The notes under the pieces: model-generated
What the model saw: the letters and a program-made list of their open reading frames with translations, nothing else
Database searches by the model: none
What the model was told of the DNA's origin: nothing
Position numbers and translations under genes: made by a program
Origin: Massilia putida
GTDB taxonomy: Bacteria; Pseudomonadota; Gammaproteobacteria; Burkholderiales; Burkholderiaceae_D
Direction: 5' to 3'
NCBI RefSeq assembly: GCF_001941825.1
Contig: NZ_CP019038.1
Span: 3,410,001-3,474,000, forward strand
DNA length: 64,000 nt
Shown: positions 8,333-16,661 of the stretch, in pieces
Numbering within the stretch: the first letter of the stretch is position 1
Layout of the letters: each line of letters starts with the position of its first letter

Positions 8333-8989
8333 ATGACCACCCATGCTTTTACCCTGTTTAGCGAGGATCTCGACGGCCGCATCGCCGCCGCCCTCGACGC
8401 CACGCGCGCCGGCATCCCGGTGATCCTGCTCGACGATTTCGACCGCGAGAACGAAGCCGACCTGATCGTCGCGGCCGAAAAACTCACCGTCGACACCATG
8501 GCGCTGATGATCCGCGAATGCAGCGGCATCGTCTGCCTGTGCCTGTCGGCCGACAAGGTCCGCGCGCTCGATCTGCCGCCGATGGTGCCCGATAACGGCA
8601 GCCGCTACGGCACGCCGTTCACCGTGTCGATCGAAGCGCGCGACGGCGTGACCACCGGCGTTTCCGCGGCGGACCGCGTGACGACGATCCGCACCGCGAT
8701 CGCCGCGGATGCGCAACCGGCCGACCTCGTCCGTCCCGGCCACGTGTTCCCGTTGCGCGCCAACCCGGCCGGCGTGCTGGGCCGAGCCGGCCACACGGAA
8801 GGCTCCGTCGACCTCGCCGTGCTGGCCGGCCTGCAGCCGGCGGCCGTGCTGTGCGAGCTGATGAACGAGGACGGTACGATGATGCGCGGCGACGCCATCG
8901 AACGCTTCGCGCGCGAACGCGGCTTCCCCATCCTCACCATCGCCGAGCTGATCGCCTGGCGCACGCGCAGCGAGCAGAAGGCCGCCTGA
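8333..8989 (+). CDS. ribB: 3,4-dihydroxy-2-butanone 4-phosphate synthase
   Basis: 218 residues, making the four-carbon riboflavin precursor from ribulose 5-phosphate. The acidic metal and substrate loop [11 protein letters not shown] lies near residue 35. [27 protein letters not shown] and the GHTEGSVDL histidine segment are family marks. The protein is the stand-alone RibB form, without the GTP cyclohydrolase II domain found in the ribBA fusions of many bacteria. GAGGAGCG sits 7 bases before the ATG. Expression is under the FMN riboswitch. Confidence 0.97.
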   Translation: MTTHAFTLFSEDLDGRIAAALDATRAGIPVILLDDFDRENEADLIVAAEKLTVDTMALMIRECSGIVCLCLSADKVRALDLPPMVPDNGSRYGTPFTVSIEARDGVTTGVSAADRVTTIRTAIAADAQPADLVRPGHVFPLRANPAGVLGRAGHTEGSVDLAVLAGLQPAAVLCELMNEDGTMMRGDAIERFARERGFPILTIAELIAWRTRSEQKAA

Positions 8990-8995
8990 CCGGCG

Positions 8996-9200
8996 TCACT
9001 TCCTCGGCTTGAGCAGCGCGAGTCCCGTGTTCGTGCGCACGACGATGTTGCCGTCATCGGCCACCGCGAGCGCGTGCACGAGCACGAGGCCGGCCGGTGG
9101 GGCATCGAGCCGGTCGTTCAGATCGACGATGCCGTCCTTTCTCGTCCAGGCAATCGCGTGTTCCTCGGTCTTTGTCGTGGCCGAACCGACGACGATTAGG
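8996..9200 (-). pseudogene. C-terminal remnant of a HAF-repeat protein
   Basis: On the minus strand about 65 codons ending at TGA (8996-8998) read like the tail of an extracellular HAF-repeat protein: EHAIAWTRKDGIVDLNDRL, then GLVLVHALAVADDGNIVV and GLALLKP. No start codon or upstream repeats remain. The homology stops at the REP-like GGGCTCTGACCCC motif at 9216, directly before the tolC stop. It is therefore a truncated fragment stranded between ribB and tolC. The family call is from pattern memory of these tails. Confidence 0.5.
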
Positions 9201-9215
9201 AAATTTCCAAAATTC

Positions 9216-9230
9216 GGGCTCTGACCCCGG
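9216..9230. repeat. REP-like GGGCTCTGACCCCGG motif
   Basis: A single copy of the motif GGGCTCTGACCCC, which is also present as a perfect inverted pair at 39567-39607 and as a variant at both ends of 40110-40275. It marks the edge of the HAF-repeat remnant, 5 bases before the tolC stop. Confidence 0.65.
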
Positions 9231-9234
9231 TGTG

Positions 9235-10560
9235 TTACGGCTGCTGCAGCAGCGCGTTGATCGGCTGCAGGTCTTCCTCGCGCAGCGAACCGGCGGCGGC
9301 TTTCAGCTTCAGGCCGGCCAGGATCGTGTTGTAGCGTGCGCGGGCCAGGTCGGTGCGGGTCTGGTACAGCTGGCGCTGGGCATTCAGCACGTCGATGTTG
9401 ATACGCACGCCGACCTGGTAACCGAGCTTGTTCGATTCCAGTGCTGAATTGCTCGACACCTCGGCCGCTTCCAGCGCCTTCACCTGGGCCAGGCCGCTGT
9501 TCACGCCGAGGAAGGATTGGCGCGCCACCAGCGCGGCGTTGCGGCGGTTCGCTTCCAGGTCGTTGCGGGCCTTGTCTTCCAGCGCGATCGATTCGCGCAC
9601 CTTGCTCGTCACGGCGAAGCCGTTGAAGATCGGGATGCTGTACTGGATGCCGATCGCGTTGTTGTTGGTCTTGCCCGACTGGACCGTCTGGCCATTGACG
9701 TCGCGGTGCAGCGACGATGCCACCAGGTCCACGGTCGGGTAGTGGCCGGCGCGGTTGCGCGAGATGTCGCGCTTGGCCGATTCCAGCTGCAGCTGGGCCA
9801 CGGTCACGGCATAGTTCTGGTTCTCGGCGGCGGACACCCACTGGTCGACGTTGATCGGCTGCGGCGCCGTCAGGGTGACGCCCGTGCGCAGCGTCGCCAG
9901 CGCGGCCGGCGGCGTGCCGATGATGGCTTGCAGCGCCGTCTTCTTGGTCTCCAGATCGTTGACGGCAGCGATTTCCTGCGACACCACCAAGTCGTACGCG
10001 GCCTGGGCTTCATGCGTGTCGGTGATGGTCTGCGTGCCGACCTCGAAATTGCGCTTGGCGGAAGCCAGCTGCTCCGTCACGGCGACTTTTTGCGCCCGCG
10101 TGGATTCCAGCGTGTCCTGGGCGGCCAGCACGTCGAAATAGGCCTGGGACACGCGCGTGATCAGGTCTTGCTGGGCCTGGGCAAACTGGGCTTCCGAAAT
10201 GGCTTGCTGCAGCTTGCTCTGCTGGTAGGTTTCCCAGCGGTCCCAGCGGAACAGCGGTTGCTGCAGCGTGACCTGGATCGTCTTGTCGCGCAGGTTGCTG
10301 CCGGCACCCGCGGCCGGATTGTTGTTCCACGACGTGAAGTCGCTGTTGTTCTTGGTGATGTCGCCGGTGACGCCGACGGTCGGCAGCAGGCCGGAACGCC
10401 CCTGGGTGATACGTTCGCGACCCGCGGCGGCGGCCGCGCGGGCGCTGGCAAAAGTGGCGTCGTTCGCCAATGCCTGCTGGTACACCTGGATCAGATCGGC
10501 CGCCTGGGCATTGAGCGAAAACGCGCTGGCCAACAGTACGGCGATGAGGGGCTTCTGCAT
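9235..10560 (-). CDS. tolC: TolC-family outer-membrane efflux/secretion channel
   Basis: 441 residues. The signal peptide MQKPLIAVLLASAFSLNAQA is cleaved after AQA, then DLIQVYQQALANDATFASARAAAAAGRE, the typical TolC opening. Two halves of long helices follow, with strand markers such as GVTGDITKN, and ITDTHEAQAAYDLVVSQEI and GVRINIDVLNAQRQLYQTRTDLARARYN in the helices. It forms the trimeric exit duct for drug efflux or type I secretion. GGAGAAAGTA precedes the ATG at 10560. It is last gene of pcm-rhodanese-tolC, an order known in Burkholderiales. No inner-membrane pump genes are beside it. Confidence 0.93.
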   Translation of the reverse strand: MQKPLIAVLLASAFSLNAQAADLIQVYQQALANDATFASARAAAAAGRERITQGRSGLLPTVGVTGDITKNNSDFTSWNNNPAAGAGSNLRDKTIQVTLQQPLFRWDRWETYQQSKLQQAISEAQFAQAQQDLITRVSQAYFDVLAAQDTLESTRAQKVAVTEQLASAKRNFEVGTQTITDTHEAQAAYDLVVSQEIAAVNDLETKKTALQAIIGTPPAALATLRTGVTLTAPQPINVDQWVSAAENQNYAVTVAQLQLESAKRDISRNRAGHYPTVDLVASSLHRDVNGQTVQSGKTNNNAIGIQYSIPIFNGFAVTSKVRESIALEDKARNDLEANRRNAALVARQSFLGVNSGLAQVKALEAAEVSSNSALESNKLGYQVGVRINIDVLNAQRQLYQTRTDLARARYNTILAGLKLKAAAGSLREEDLQPINALLQQP

Positions 10561-10603
10561 TACTTTCTCCGTCGGAGTCATCAATAGTTAAGGACGCAGG
10601 CCG

Positions 10604-10927
10604 TCAATACTTGGGCATCGAAGGATCGACCTGCACGGCCCAGGCGTGTATTCCGCCTGTGAGGTTGGTGATGTTGCTGAATCCGTTGCGCTCCAGGAAA
10701 GCGGCCACTTGCATGCTGCGTGCGCCGTGGTGGCACACGCAGACGATGTCCTGGCCGTCATCCAGTTCGCTCACGCGGATCGGAATCAGGTTCATCGGAA
10801 TCTGGATCGAGCCCTCGAGGTGGCAGGTCTCGAATTCCCAGTTTTCCCGGACGTCGAGCAGCAACGGCTTCGGACGCGACGGGTCGGCCAGCCAGGCGGC
10901 CAACTCGGGGGCGGTAATGTGCTGCAT
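10604..10927 (-). CDS. Single-domain rhodanese-like sulfurtransferase
   Basis: 107 residues, one rhodanese domain. DVRENWEFETCHLEGSIQIP is the N-terminal signature and CHHGARS carries the active-site cysteine C65, followed by the GGIHAW close. Its six-residue loop CHHGAR is of the PspE/GlpE small type. The acceptor of sulfur is unknown. It starts 17 bases after pcm and ends about 40 bases before tolC, so it sits in one transcription unit with them. A longer frame upstream belongs to the antisense of pcm and is not used. Confidence 0.92.
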   Translation of the reverse strand: MQHITAPELAAWLADPSRPKPLLLDVRENWEFETCHLEGSIQIPMNLIPIRVSELDDGQDIVCVCHHGARSMQVAAFLERNGFSNITNLTGGIHAWAVQVDPSMPKY

Positions 10928-10944
10928 CGTGTGTGCCTTTCGCC

Positions 10945-11598
10945 TTAGAACTGGAAGTGCGACGGCACCGGGGCGCCGGTCAGGTAGCGCACATTGGTCT
11001 CGAACACCTTGATCGTGCTGTAGCTGTTCTCGCCCGTGCGGGTGATGATGCACGCTTCCATCACCGGCGCCTGGCCGACGATGGCGGCGATGCGGCCGCC
11101 CACCTTCACCTGCTTCAGGATCGCTTCCGGCAGCACTTCCAGCGCGCCCGAGATCACGATCACATCGTAAGGCGCACCCTTTTCCCAGCCTTGTGCGCCG
11201 TTGCCGACCTCGACGGTCACGTTGTGGATACCGGCATTGGCCAGGTTTTTCTTCGCCAGTTCCGCCGTTTCCGGATTGATTTCCACGGTGGTCACCTTGG
11301 CGGCGCGGTGCGCCAGCAGGGCGGCCATATAGCCCGAACCGGTGCCGATTTCCAGCACGGTCTCGTGTTTCTTCACACCGACTTCCTGCAGGATGCGCGC
11401 CTCGAACTTCGGCGCCAGCATCGATTCGCCACCCGGCAGCGGAATCTCGACGTCGGCGAACGCCAGGTTCTGGTACGCGGCCGGCACGAACTGTTCGCGC
11501 TTGACGACGTGCAGCAGGTCGAGCACATCCTGGTCCAGCACGTTCCACGGACGGATCTGCTGTTCGATCATGTTGAAGCGGGCTTGTTCGATATTCAT
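10945..11598 (-). CDS. pcm: Protein-L-isoaspartate O-methyltransferase
   Basis: 217 residues. It methylates L-isoaspartyl residues in aged proteins so they can be repaired. PLPGGESMLAPKFEARILQ is the substrate-loop signature. The SAM site is VLEIGTGSGYMAALLA near residue 80, followed by VTTVEINPETAELAKKNL. It heads the pcm-rhodanese-tolC operon. The start MNIEQARFNMIEQQIRPW fits the family. The 286 bases upstream hold a long imperfect hairpin but no gene. Confidence 0.95.
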   Translation of the reverse strand: MNIEQARFNMIEQQIRPWNVLDQDVLDLLHVVKREQFVPAAYQNLAFADVEIPLPGGESMLAPKFEARILQEVGVKKHETVLEIGTGSGYMAALLAHRAAKVTTVEINPETAELAKKNLANAGIHNVTVEVGNGAQGWEKGAPYDVIVISGALEVLPEAILKQVKVGGRIAAIVGQAPVMEACIITRTGENSYSTIKVFETNVRYLTGAPVPSHFQF

Positions 11599-11758
11599 CT
11601 TTATACTCGGTGGGAAAATAAATAATCCGATATTTTATCGTTGAACGGCTTCAGCAAACATATCTTAGCGATACGACGCTGAACGCCAGCGAAAATTGCG
11701 ACAGTCTGCAGTTTAAGGGGCATGAAACCCGGAAAACGGCGTCTTGACGTACGGAGAC

Positions 11759-11865
11759 TCGAGAAACCGGCTGCGCGTTGCAGGTTCGGCCCGCGATGCT
11801 CGCTGTACTTTCGTACAGCTGCGCTTCTCAACCAAACCTGCGGCCGCTCGCGACGGTTTTTCAAG
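11759..11865. repeat. Long imperfect inverted repeat between pcm and the tetR gene
   Basis: The left arm (about 11759-11790, with AAACCG and GCAGGTT) is an imperfect reverse complement of the right arm (about 11833-11865, AACCTGC and CGGTTTTTC). Near the tip, CTGTACTTTCGTACAG (11803-11818) forms a tight 6-bp hairpin. The whole could fold as one long stem-loop of about 105 bases. No gene or promoter is evident in 11599-11884 otherwise. Confidence 0.5.
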
Positions 11866-11884
11866 GCCCCGGTGCGAAAACGGT

Positions 11885-12526
11885 TCACGCGCCGGGAGAC
11901 AGCAGGCCGTGCAGCGCCATGTCGAGGAAGGTATCGAGGAAGGCCAGCGGTTCCAGTTCCCCGCGCGGGCACGGGCCGACCGAATGCTTCCAGATGATCA
12001 GGGTGAGCATCGGGGCGACGAGCACCTGGGTCATCATGTTGACGTCGATGCGGCGGAACTCGCCCCGTGCGATGCCGCGCTCCAGCATCGACGACATGGC
12101 CCGGGTGCCGCGGTTGATGACCTCTTCCTGGTAGAAGCGGGCCAGCTCCGGGAAATTGTCGGCTTCGGCCGTGACGAGCTTGATGATGCCGGAGGCCTTG
12201 GTCGCCCCCAGCCGCTGCCACCACGAGTGGATCAGGTGGCGCAGCAGGTCGGCGCTGTGGCCGTCGAATTCGGCGACGGATGCTTCCGCCTCGCCGATCA
12301 CGGGCACGATATTGCTGCGCACGACGGCCTTGAACAGTTCTTCCTTGTTTTCGTAATACAGGTACAAGGTGCCCTTGGACACGCCGGCGCGGCGCGCGAC
12401 GTCTTCCAGGCGTGTGGCGGCATAGCCACGTTCGACGAACAGGTCGATGGCCGCCTCGAGCAACTCCTGGGGCCGCGCGTCCTTACGGCGCTCCCAGCGC
12501 GGCTTGGTGTCAAAAGGGCATGGCAT
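11885..12526 (-). CDS. TetR/AcrR-family transcriptional regulator
   Basis: 213 residues. The N-terminal helix-turn-helix domain is clear: ARPQELLEAAIDLFVERGYAATRLEDVARRAGVSKGTLYLYYENKEELF (residues 17-65). The remainder is the ligand-binding and dimer domain, about 145 residues. ATG at 12526 (MPCPFDT) is chosen over a TTG at 12541. Its own promoter lies at 12561-12589. The target and ligand cannot be told. pcm lies downstream on the same strand across a 286-base gap, so co-transcription is unlikely. Confidence 0.92.
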   Translation of the reverse strand: MPCPFDTKPRWERRKDARPQELLEAAIDLFVERGYAATRLEDVARRAGVSKGTLYLYYENKEELFKAVVRSNIVPVIGEAEASVAEFDGHSADLLRHLIHSWWQRLGATKASGIIKLVTAEADNFPELARFYQEEVINRGTRAMSSMLERGIARGEFRRIDVNMMTQVLVAPMLTLIIWKHSVGPCPRGELEPLAFLDTFLDMALHGLLSPGA

Positions 12527-12560
12527 GCGTCTGTCCGACAACTAACTAATGAGTCAGCAA

Positions 12561-12589
12561 ATATAGACCTGGGGATAGGGTCAGTCAAG
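12561..12589 (-). promoter_or_regulatory. Sigma70 promoter and likely autoregulatory operator of the tetR gene
   Basis: On the minus strand TTGACT (12584-12589) and TATATT (12561-12566) are exactly 17 bases apart. The half-sites TGACTGACC (overlapping the -35) and TGACTCATTAG (just downstream of the -10) look like direct TetR-type recognition repeats, in the divergent gap to the broken YkgJ gene. Confidence 0.6.
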
Positions 12590-12640
12590 AACACCCCCTG
12601 TCGGTAGTATACTGGCAGCTTGCCCGCCTTCGGTCTTTAC

Positions 12641-12912
12641 ATGAGCGTTTCGTCTTCACCCGTTTCCTGCCGCCCCGGCTGCGGCGCCTGCTGCATCGCG
12701 CCCTCGATCACGTCCCCGATTCCCGGCATGCCTTTGGCAAGCCAGCCGGGGTGCGCTGCGTGCAGTTGGACGAGCACGACGGCTGCCGCATTTTCGGGCA
12801 GCCGGGCCGGCCGCGCGTCTGCGGCAGCCTGCCGCCCTCGCGCGAGATGTGCGGGGACACGCGCGAGCAGGCGATGTTTTTTCTTTCCGAACTGGAACGC
12901 TTAACGGCCTGA
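12641..12912 (+). pseudogene. YkgJ-type (UPF0153) cysteine-cluster protein gene with a one-base frameshift
   Basis: From ATG 12641 the frame gives [23 protein letters not shown], the start of a YkgJ-type zinc/iron-cluster protein. Homology then moves to the next frame: [35 protein letters not shown] and a C-terminus [15 protein letters not shown] ending at TGA 12910-12912. The break is at CCTTTGGC (12731-12738), where one base is missing between CCT-TT and GGC. The total of 272 bases is not divisible by three, in agreement. Either a real pseudogene or a sequencing error. All expected cysteines are still present once the frame is restored. Confidence 0.8.
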
Positions 12913-13029
12913 CATTGCCTCCATATGGAGACGGTAACTCGACGGCAACCCCCTTCCTCATGGTAAGCTTGCGGCCCGCGCAGCACCGTCCGCGCACGCG
13001 TCCCCAACCCTACCGAACTCATACATCAA

Positions 13030-13863
13030 ATGGATATCATTCTCGCCCTAAAAGCGATCATCATGGGCCTCGTCGAGGGCTTCACCGAATTCCTGCCGAT
13101 TTCGTCCACGGGTCACTTGATCCTCGCCGGTAGCCTGATCAATTTCACGGGCGAAGTGGCCCAGGTATTCGAAATCGCGATCCAGGCCGGCGCGATCCTG
13201 GCCGTGATGTGGGAATACCGCGTGCGCATCGGCGCCGCGCTGGGCGGCGTCACGTCCGATCCGCGCCAGCAAAAACTCGTCATCAACCTGATCGTCGCCT
13301 TCATCCCGGCGGCCGTGCTGGGCGTGTTGTTCAGCAAGGCGATCAAGGCGCACCTGTTCGCGCCGGTGCCGGTGGCCGCCGCGTTCATCGTCGGCGCCTT
13401 CGTGATCCTGTGGGCGGAGCGCCGCCACAAGGTGCTGCCGGGCGCGCACCGTATCGCGACCGTGGACGACATGACGGTCATGGACGCGTTCAAGGTCGGC
13501 TGCGCCCAGTGCTTGGCGCTGATCCCCGGTACCAGCCGTTCGGGCGCCACGATCATCGGCGGCATGCTGTTCGGCCTGTCGCGCACGGCCGCCACCGAAT
13601 TCTCGTTCTTCCTCGCGATCCCGACGCTGCTGGCCGCGACCGTGTATTCCGTCTTCAAGGCGCGCCACGACCTGCACGCGACCGACCTGCCGCTGTTTCT
13701 GATTGGCGGCGTGGCGGCGTTCATTTCCGCCTTTCTGTGCGTACGTTGGCTGTTGCGCTTCATCAGCACGCACGACTTCACGGGCTTTGCCTGGTACCGT
13801 ATCGTGTTCGGTGTGATCATCCTGGTCACCGCCCATTTCGGCTGGGTGGTTTGGGCCGAATAA
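13030..13863 (+). CDS. uppP: Undecaprenyl-diphosphatase
   Basis: 277 residues, the BacA/UppP membrane enzyme that recycles undecaprenyl pyrophosphate to the monophosphate lipid carrier for peptidoglycan. Active-site motifs are [20 protein letters not shown] at the N-terminus and [20 protein letters not shown] in the middle, with about eight membrane segments. It starts after a weak ribosome site and is followed 18 bases later by recQ, so the two may be co-transcribed. It gives basal bacitracin tolerance in other bacteria. Confidence 0.96.
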   Translation: MDIILALKAIIMGLVEGFTEFLPISSTGHLILAGSLINFTGEVAQVFEIAIQAGAILAVMWEYRVRIGAALGGVTSDPRQQKLVINLIVAFIPAAVLGVLFSKAIKAHLFAPVPVAAAFIVGAFVILWAERRHKVLPGAHRIATVDDMTVMDAFKVGCAQCLALIPGTSRSGATIIGGMLFGLSRTAATEFSFFLAIPTLLAATVYSVFKARHDLHATDLPLFLIGGVAAFISAFLCVRWLLRFISTHDFTGFAWYRIVFGVIILVTAHFGWVVWAE

Positions 13864-13881
13864 TTCGAGAGCAGTAGCATC

Positions 13882-15699
13882 ATGACGAGCGACATCCAGC
13901 AACGCGCGCTGCAGATCCTGCAGACGGTATTCGGCTACCCGGCCTTCCGCGGGCAGCAGGCCGAGATCGTCGAGCACGTGGCGTCCGGCGGCGATGCGCT
14001 CGTGCTGATGCCCACCGGCGGCGGCAAGTCGCTGTGCTACCAGATTCCCGCGCTGCTGCGCGACGGCGTCGGCGTCGTCGTCTCGCCGCTGATCGCGCTG
14101 ATGCAGGACCAGGTCGACGCGCTGGCCGAAGTGGGCGTGCGCGCCGCGTTCCTGAACTCGACGCAGACGTTCGAAGAGACCCTGCGCATCGAGCGGATGG
14201 TGCGCACGGGCGAGATCGACGTCGTCTATGTGGCGCCCGAGCGCCTGATGACGCCGCGCTGCCTGGAACTGTTCGAGTCCGCGCACATCTCGCTGTTCGC
14301 CATCGACGAAGCGCACTGCGTGTCGCAATGGGGCCACGATTTCCGGCCCGAATACATCCGCCTGTCGATCCTGCACGAGCGCTTCCCGCACGTGCCGCGC
14401 ATCGCGCTGACGGCGACGGCCGACCAGCTCACGCGCGCCGAAATCGCCCAGCGCCTGCAGCTGGAAGAGGCGCGCCAGTTCGTGTCGTCGTTCGACCGCC
14501 CGAACATCCGCTATTCCATCGTCGAAAAGACGAACGGCCGCAAGCAGCTGCTCGACTTCATCACGGCGGAACATCCGGGCGACTCGGGCATCGTCTACTG
14601 CCTGTCGCGCAAGAAGGTCGAGGAGACGGCGGAATTCCTGAACGAGAACGGCATCCGCGCCCTGCCCTATCACGCGGGCATGGAGTATTCGCTGCGGGCC
14701 GACAACCAGGCGCGCTTCCTTCGTGAAGACAATATCGTGATGGTGGCGACCATCGCGTTCGGCATGGGCATCGACAAGCCCGACGTGCGCTTCGTCTGCC
14801 ACCTCGACCTGCCAAAATCGCTGGAAGGCTATTACCAGGAAACGGGCCGCGCCGGCCGCGACGGCCTGCCGTCCAATGCCTGGATGGCCTATGGTTTGCA
14901 GGACGTCGTGCTGCAGCGCCGGATGATCGACGAGTCCGACGCCGACGAGAATTTCAAGCGCGTGCTGTCGTCGAAACTCGACGCCATGCTGGGCCTGTGC
15001 GAGACGCTCAGCTGCCGGCGCATGCGCCTGCTCGAATACTTCGGCGAGCGCTCCGGCCCATGCGGCAACTGCGACACGTGCCTGATCCCGCCGACGTCGT
15101 TCGACGCGACGGTGCCCGTGCAAAAACTGCTGTCCGCGATCTACCGCGTCGACCAGCGCTTCGCGGCCGGCCACGTGATCGACGTGCTGCGCGGCGTGAG
15201 TTCCGAACGCATCGTCCAGTGGCACCACGACAAGCTGACCGTGTTCGGCGTCGGCGCGGAACGCGGCGAGCAGGAATGGCGCGCCATCGTGCGCCAGACG
15301 ATCGCCCTCGGCCTCGTCACCGTCGACCATGACGCGTTCAGCTCATTGAAACTGACGGAAGCGGCGCGGCCCGTGCTGAAAGGCGAGCAGAAAGTGCAGC
15401 TGCGCCAGTACCAGAAACCGGTCAAGCCCAAGCGCACCTCGACGCCGCGCGGCTATGAAGAAGTCGAGCTGTCGAAGTCGGAACAGGCGATCTTCGACAA
15501 GCTGCGCTGGTGGCGCGTCGAAACGGCCCGCGCGCACGGCGTGCCCGCGTACGTCGTGTTCCAGGACGCGACCTTGCGCGAGATCGCCAAGGTCAAGCCC
15601 ACGTCGCTCAGTCAGCTGCGCGGGGTGTCCGGGGTCGGCGAGAAGAAGCTGACGTCCTACGGCGACGAGATCGTCGGCATCATCAGCGAGATGGTTTGA
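13882..15699 (+). CDS. recQ: ATP-dependent DNA helicase RecQ
   Basis: 605 residues, a 3'-5' superfamily 2 helicase for recombination and fork repair. Walker A is [16 protein letters not shown] near residue 50, the DEAH box and RecQ loop is [19 protein letters not shown], and motif VI is [11 protein letters not shown]. Zinc ligands lie in [19 protein letters not shown] near residue 380. A winged-helix RQC domain and a C-terminal HRDC domain (about 530-600, [26 protein letters not shown]) follow. Length equals E. coli RecQ (609). No LexA box was seen before it. Confidence 0.97.
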   Translation: MTSDIQQRALQILQTVFGYPAFRGQQAEIVEHVASGGDALVLMPTGGGKSLCYQIPALLRDGVGVVVSPLIALMQDQVDALAEVGVRAAFLNSTQTFEETLRIERMVRTGEIDVVYVAPERLMTPRCLELFESAHISLFAIDEAHCVSQWGHDFRPEYIRLSILHERFPHVPRIALTATADQLTRAEIAQRLQLEEARQFVSSFDRPNIRYSIVEKTNGRKQLLDFITAEHPGDSGIVYCLSRKKVEETAEFLNENGIRALPYHAGMEYSLRADNQARFLREDNIVMVATIAFGMGIDKPDVRFVCHLDLPKSLEGYYQETGRAGRDGLPSNAWMAYGLQDVVLQRRMIDESDADENFKRVLSSKLDAMLGLCETLSCRRMRLLEYFGERSGPCGNCDTCLIPPTSFDATVPVQKLLSAIYRVDQRFAAGHVIDVLRGVSSERIVQWHHDKLTVFGVGAERGEQEWRAIVRQTIALGLVTVDHDAFSSLKLTEAARPVLKGEQKVQLRQYQKPVKPKRTSTPRGYEEVELSKSEQAIFDKLRWWRVETARAHGVPAYVVFQDATLREIAKVKPTSLSQLRGVSGVGEKKLTSYGDEIVGIISEMV

Positions 15700-15723
15700 C
15701 AGCGACCGGCCGCGCTACGTGTT

Positions 15724-15822
15724 GGGTGGACGGGTCCCCCGTCCACGCGTCCGGCCGACGCCCGCATTGCGGCGACATTACCGTTCGTTGAACGCGTGGA
15801 CGGCAAGCCGTCCACCCTACCG
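15724..15822. repeat. Intergenic paired-hairpin element, GTGGACGG family, copy 1
   Basis: Left hairpin: GTGGACGGG (15726-15734) with CCCGTCCAC (15738-15746). Right hairpin: GTGGACGGC (15796-15804) with GCCGTCCAC (15807-15815). The two are about 50 bases apart, and the right one is preceded by TTGAACGC. Outer edges GGGTGG and CCACCC also match inversely. It lies between the convergent ends of recQ and trmB. Copies 2 and 3 are at 30686-30814 and 46021-46115. Confidence 0.8.
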
Positions 15823-15839
15823 GCAACGTGTCGGCGGTT

Positions 15840-16559
15840 TTATTTTTTGGTAAAGACGAGGTCCCACACGCCGTGGCCCAGCTTGAGGCCGCGGTTCTCG
15901 AACTTGGTCAGCGGCCGGTACGCCGGCTTCTCCGCGTAGCCCTCGGCCGTGTTCTGCAGCGCCGGCTCATTGCCCAGCACTTCCAGCATCTGCACCGCGT
16001 AATCTTCCCAGTCCGTCGCGCAATGGATATAGCCGCCCCGTGCCAGCTTGCGGCACAGCAGGTCGACGAACGGCGGCTGGATCAGGCGGCGCTTGTTGTG
16101 GCGCGCCTTGTGCCACGGGTCGGGGAAGAAGATGTGCACGCCCGCCAGCGAACCATCGGCGATCATGTTGTTCAGCACCTCGACGGCATCGTGCTGGATG
16201 ATGCGCAGGTTCGGGATATCCTGCTCGCCGGCCAGTTTCAGCAGGCTGCCCACGCCCGGGGTGTGGACCTCGACACCGATGAAATCCTTGTCCGGCATCG
16301 CCTTCGCGATGTGCGCCGTCGTGTCGCCCATGCCGAAGCCGATCTCCAGGATCAGCGGCGCGGTGCGGCCGAACGGGGCATGGAAATCGTACTCTGCCTT
16401 GCGGTACTCGATCAGATAGCGCGGGCCGAACGCTTCCAGCGCGCGCGCCTGTCCGGTCGACAGGCGGCCGGCGCGGGTGACGAAACTGCGGATGCGGCGT
16501 TCGGTCGGGTCGTAGAGCATGGTGCGGCCCTGCTCGTTGGTAGGCGTATCGGAAGACAT
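15840..16559 (-). CDS. trmB: tRNA (guanine-N7-)-methyltransferase
   Basis: 239 residues. It methylates G46 in the variable loop of tRNA using SAM. The SAM motif is [17 protein letters not shown] near residue 70, acidic contact [13 protein letters not shown], and the TrmB signature is [16 protein letters not shown]. The C-terminus [19 protein letters not shown] closes the family fold. It is divergent from the aspartoacylase-like gene at 16662 and convergent with recQ across a repeat element. Confidence 0.96.
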   Translation of the reverse strand: MSSDTPTNEQGRTMLYDPTERRIRSFVTRAGRLSTGQARALEAFGPRYLIEYRKAEYDFHAPFGRTAPLILEIGFGMGDTTAHIAKAMPDKDFIGVEVHTPGVGSLLKLAGEQDIPNLRIIQHDAVEVLNNMIADGSLAGVHIFFPDPWHKARHNKRRLIQPPFVDLLCRKLARGGYIHCATDWEDYAVQMLEVLGNEPALQNTAEGYAEKPAYRPLTKFENRGLKLGHGVWDLVFTKK

Positions 16560-16661
16560 GGGAATGAGATGAAGAGTCAGAAAAAGCGGGCGCCATTATA
16601 ACCCGGCGCTTCCGCGCACCGATCTCCGACATAATGCGTCCGTCGCCATCAGGAGCCGCCC

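Noticed and set aside
11803..11818. CTGTACTTTCGTACAG as a third LexA box
   Set aside because: The core spacing fits, but the outer bases (GC and CT) do not match. It forms the loop of a hairpin inside a repeat and is over 200 bases from the nearest start, so I do not call it an SOS site.
12641..12912. Programmed ribosomal frameshift for the YkgJ-type gene
   Set aside because: CCTTTGGC is not a known slippery heptamer, and no downstream stimulator is evident; a mutation or sequencing error is simpler.
13048..15330. Minus-strand 760-codon frame opposite uppP and recQ
   Set aside because: Shadow of recQ; the protein is an Asp/His/Arg-rich mixture without known domains.
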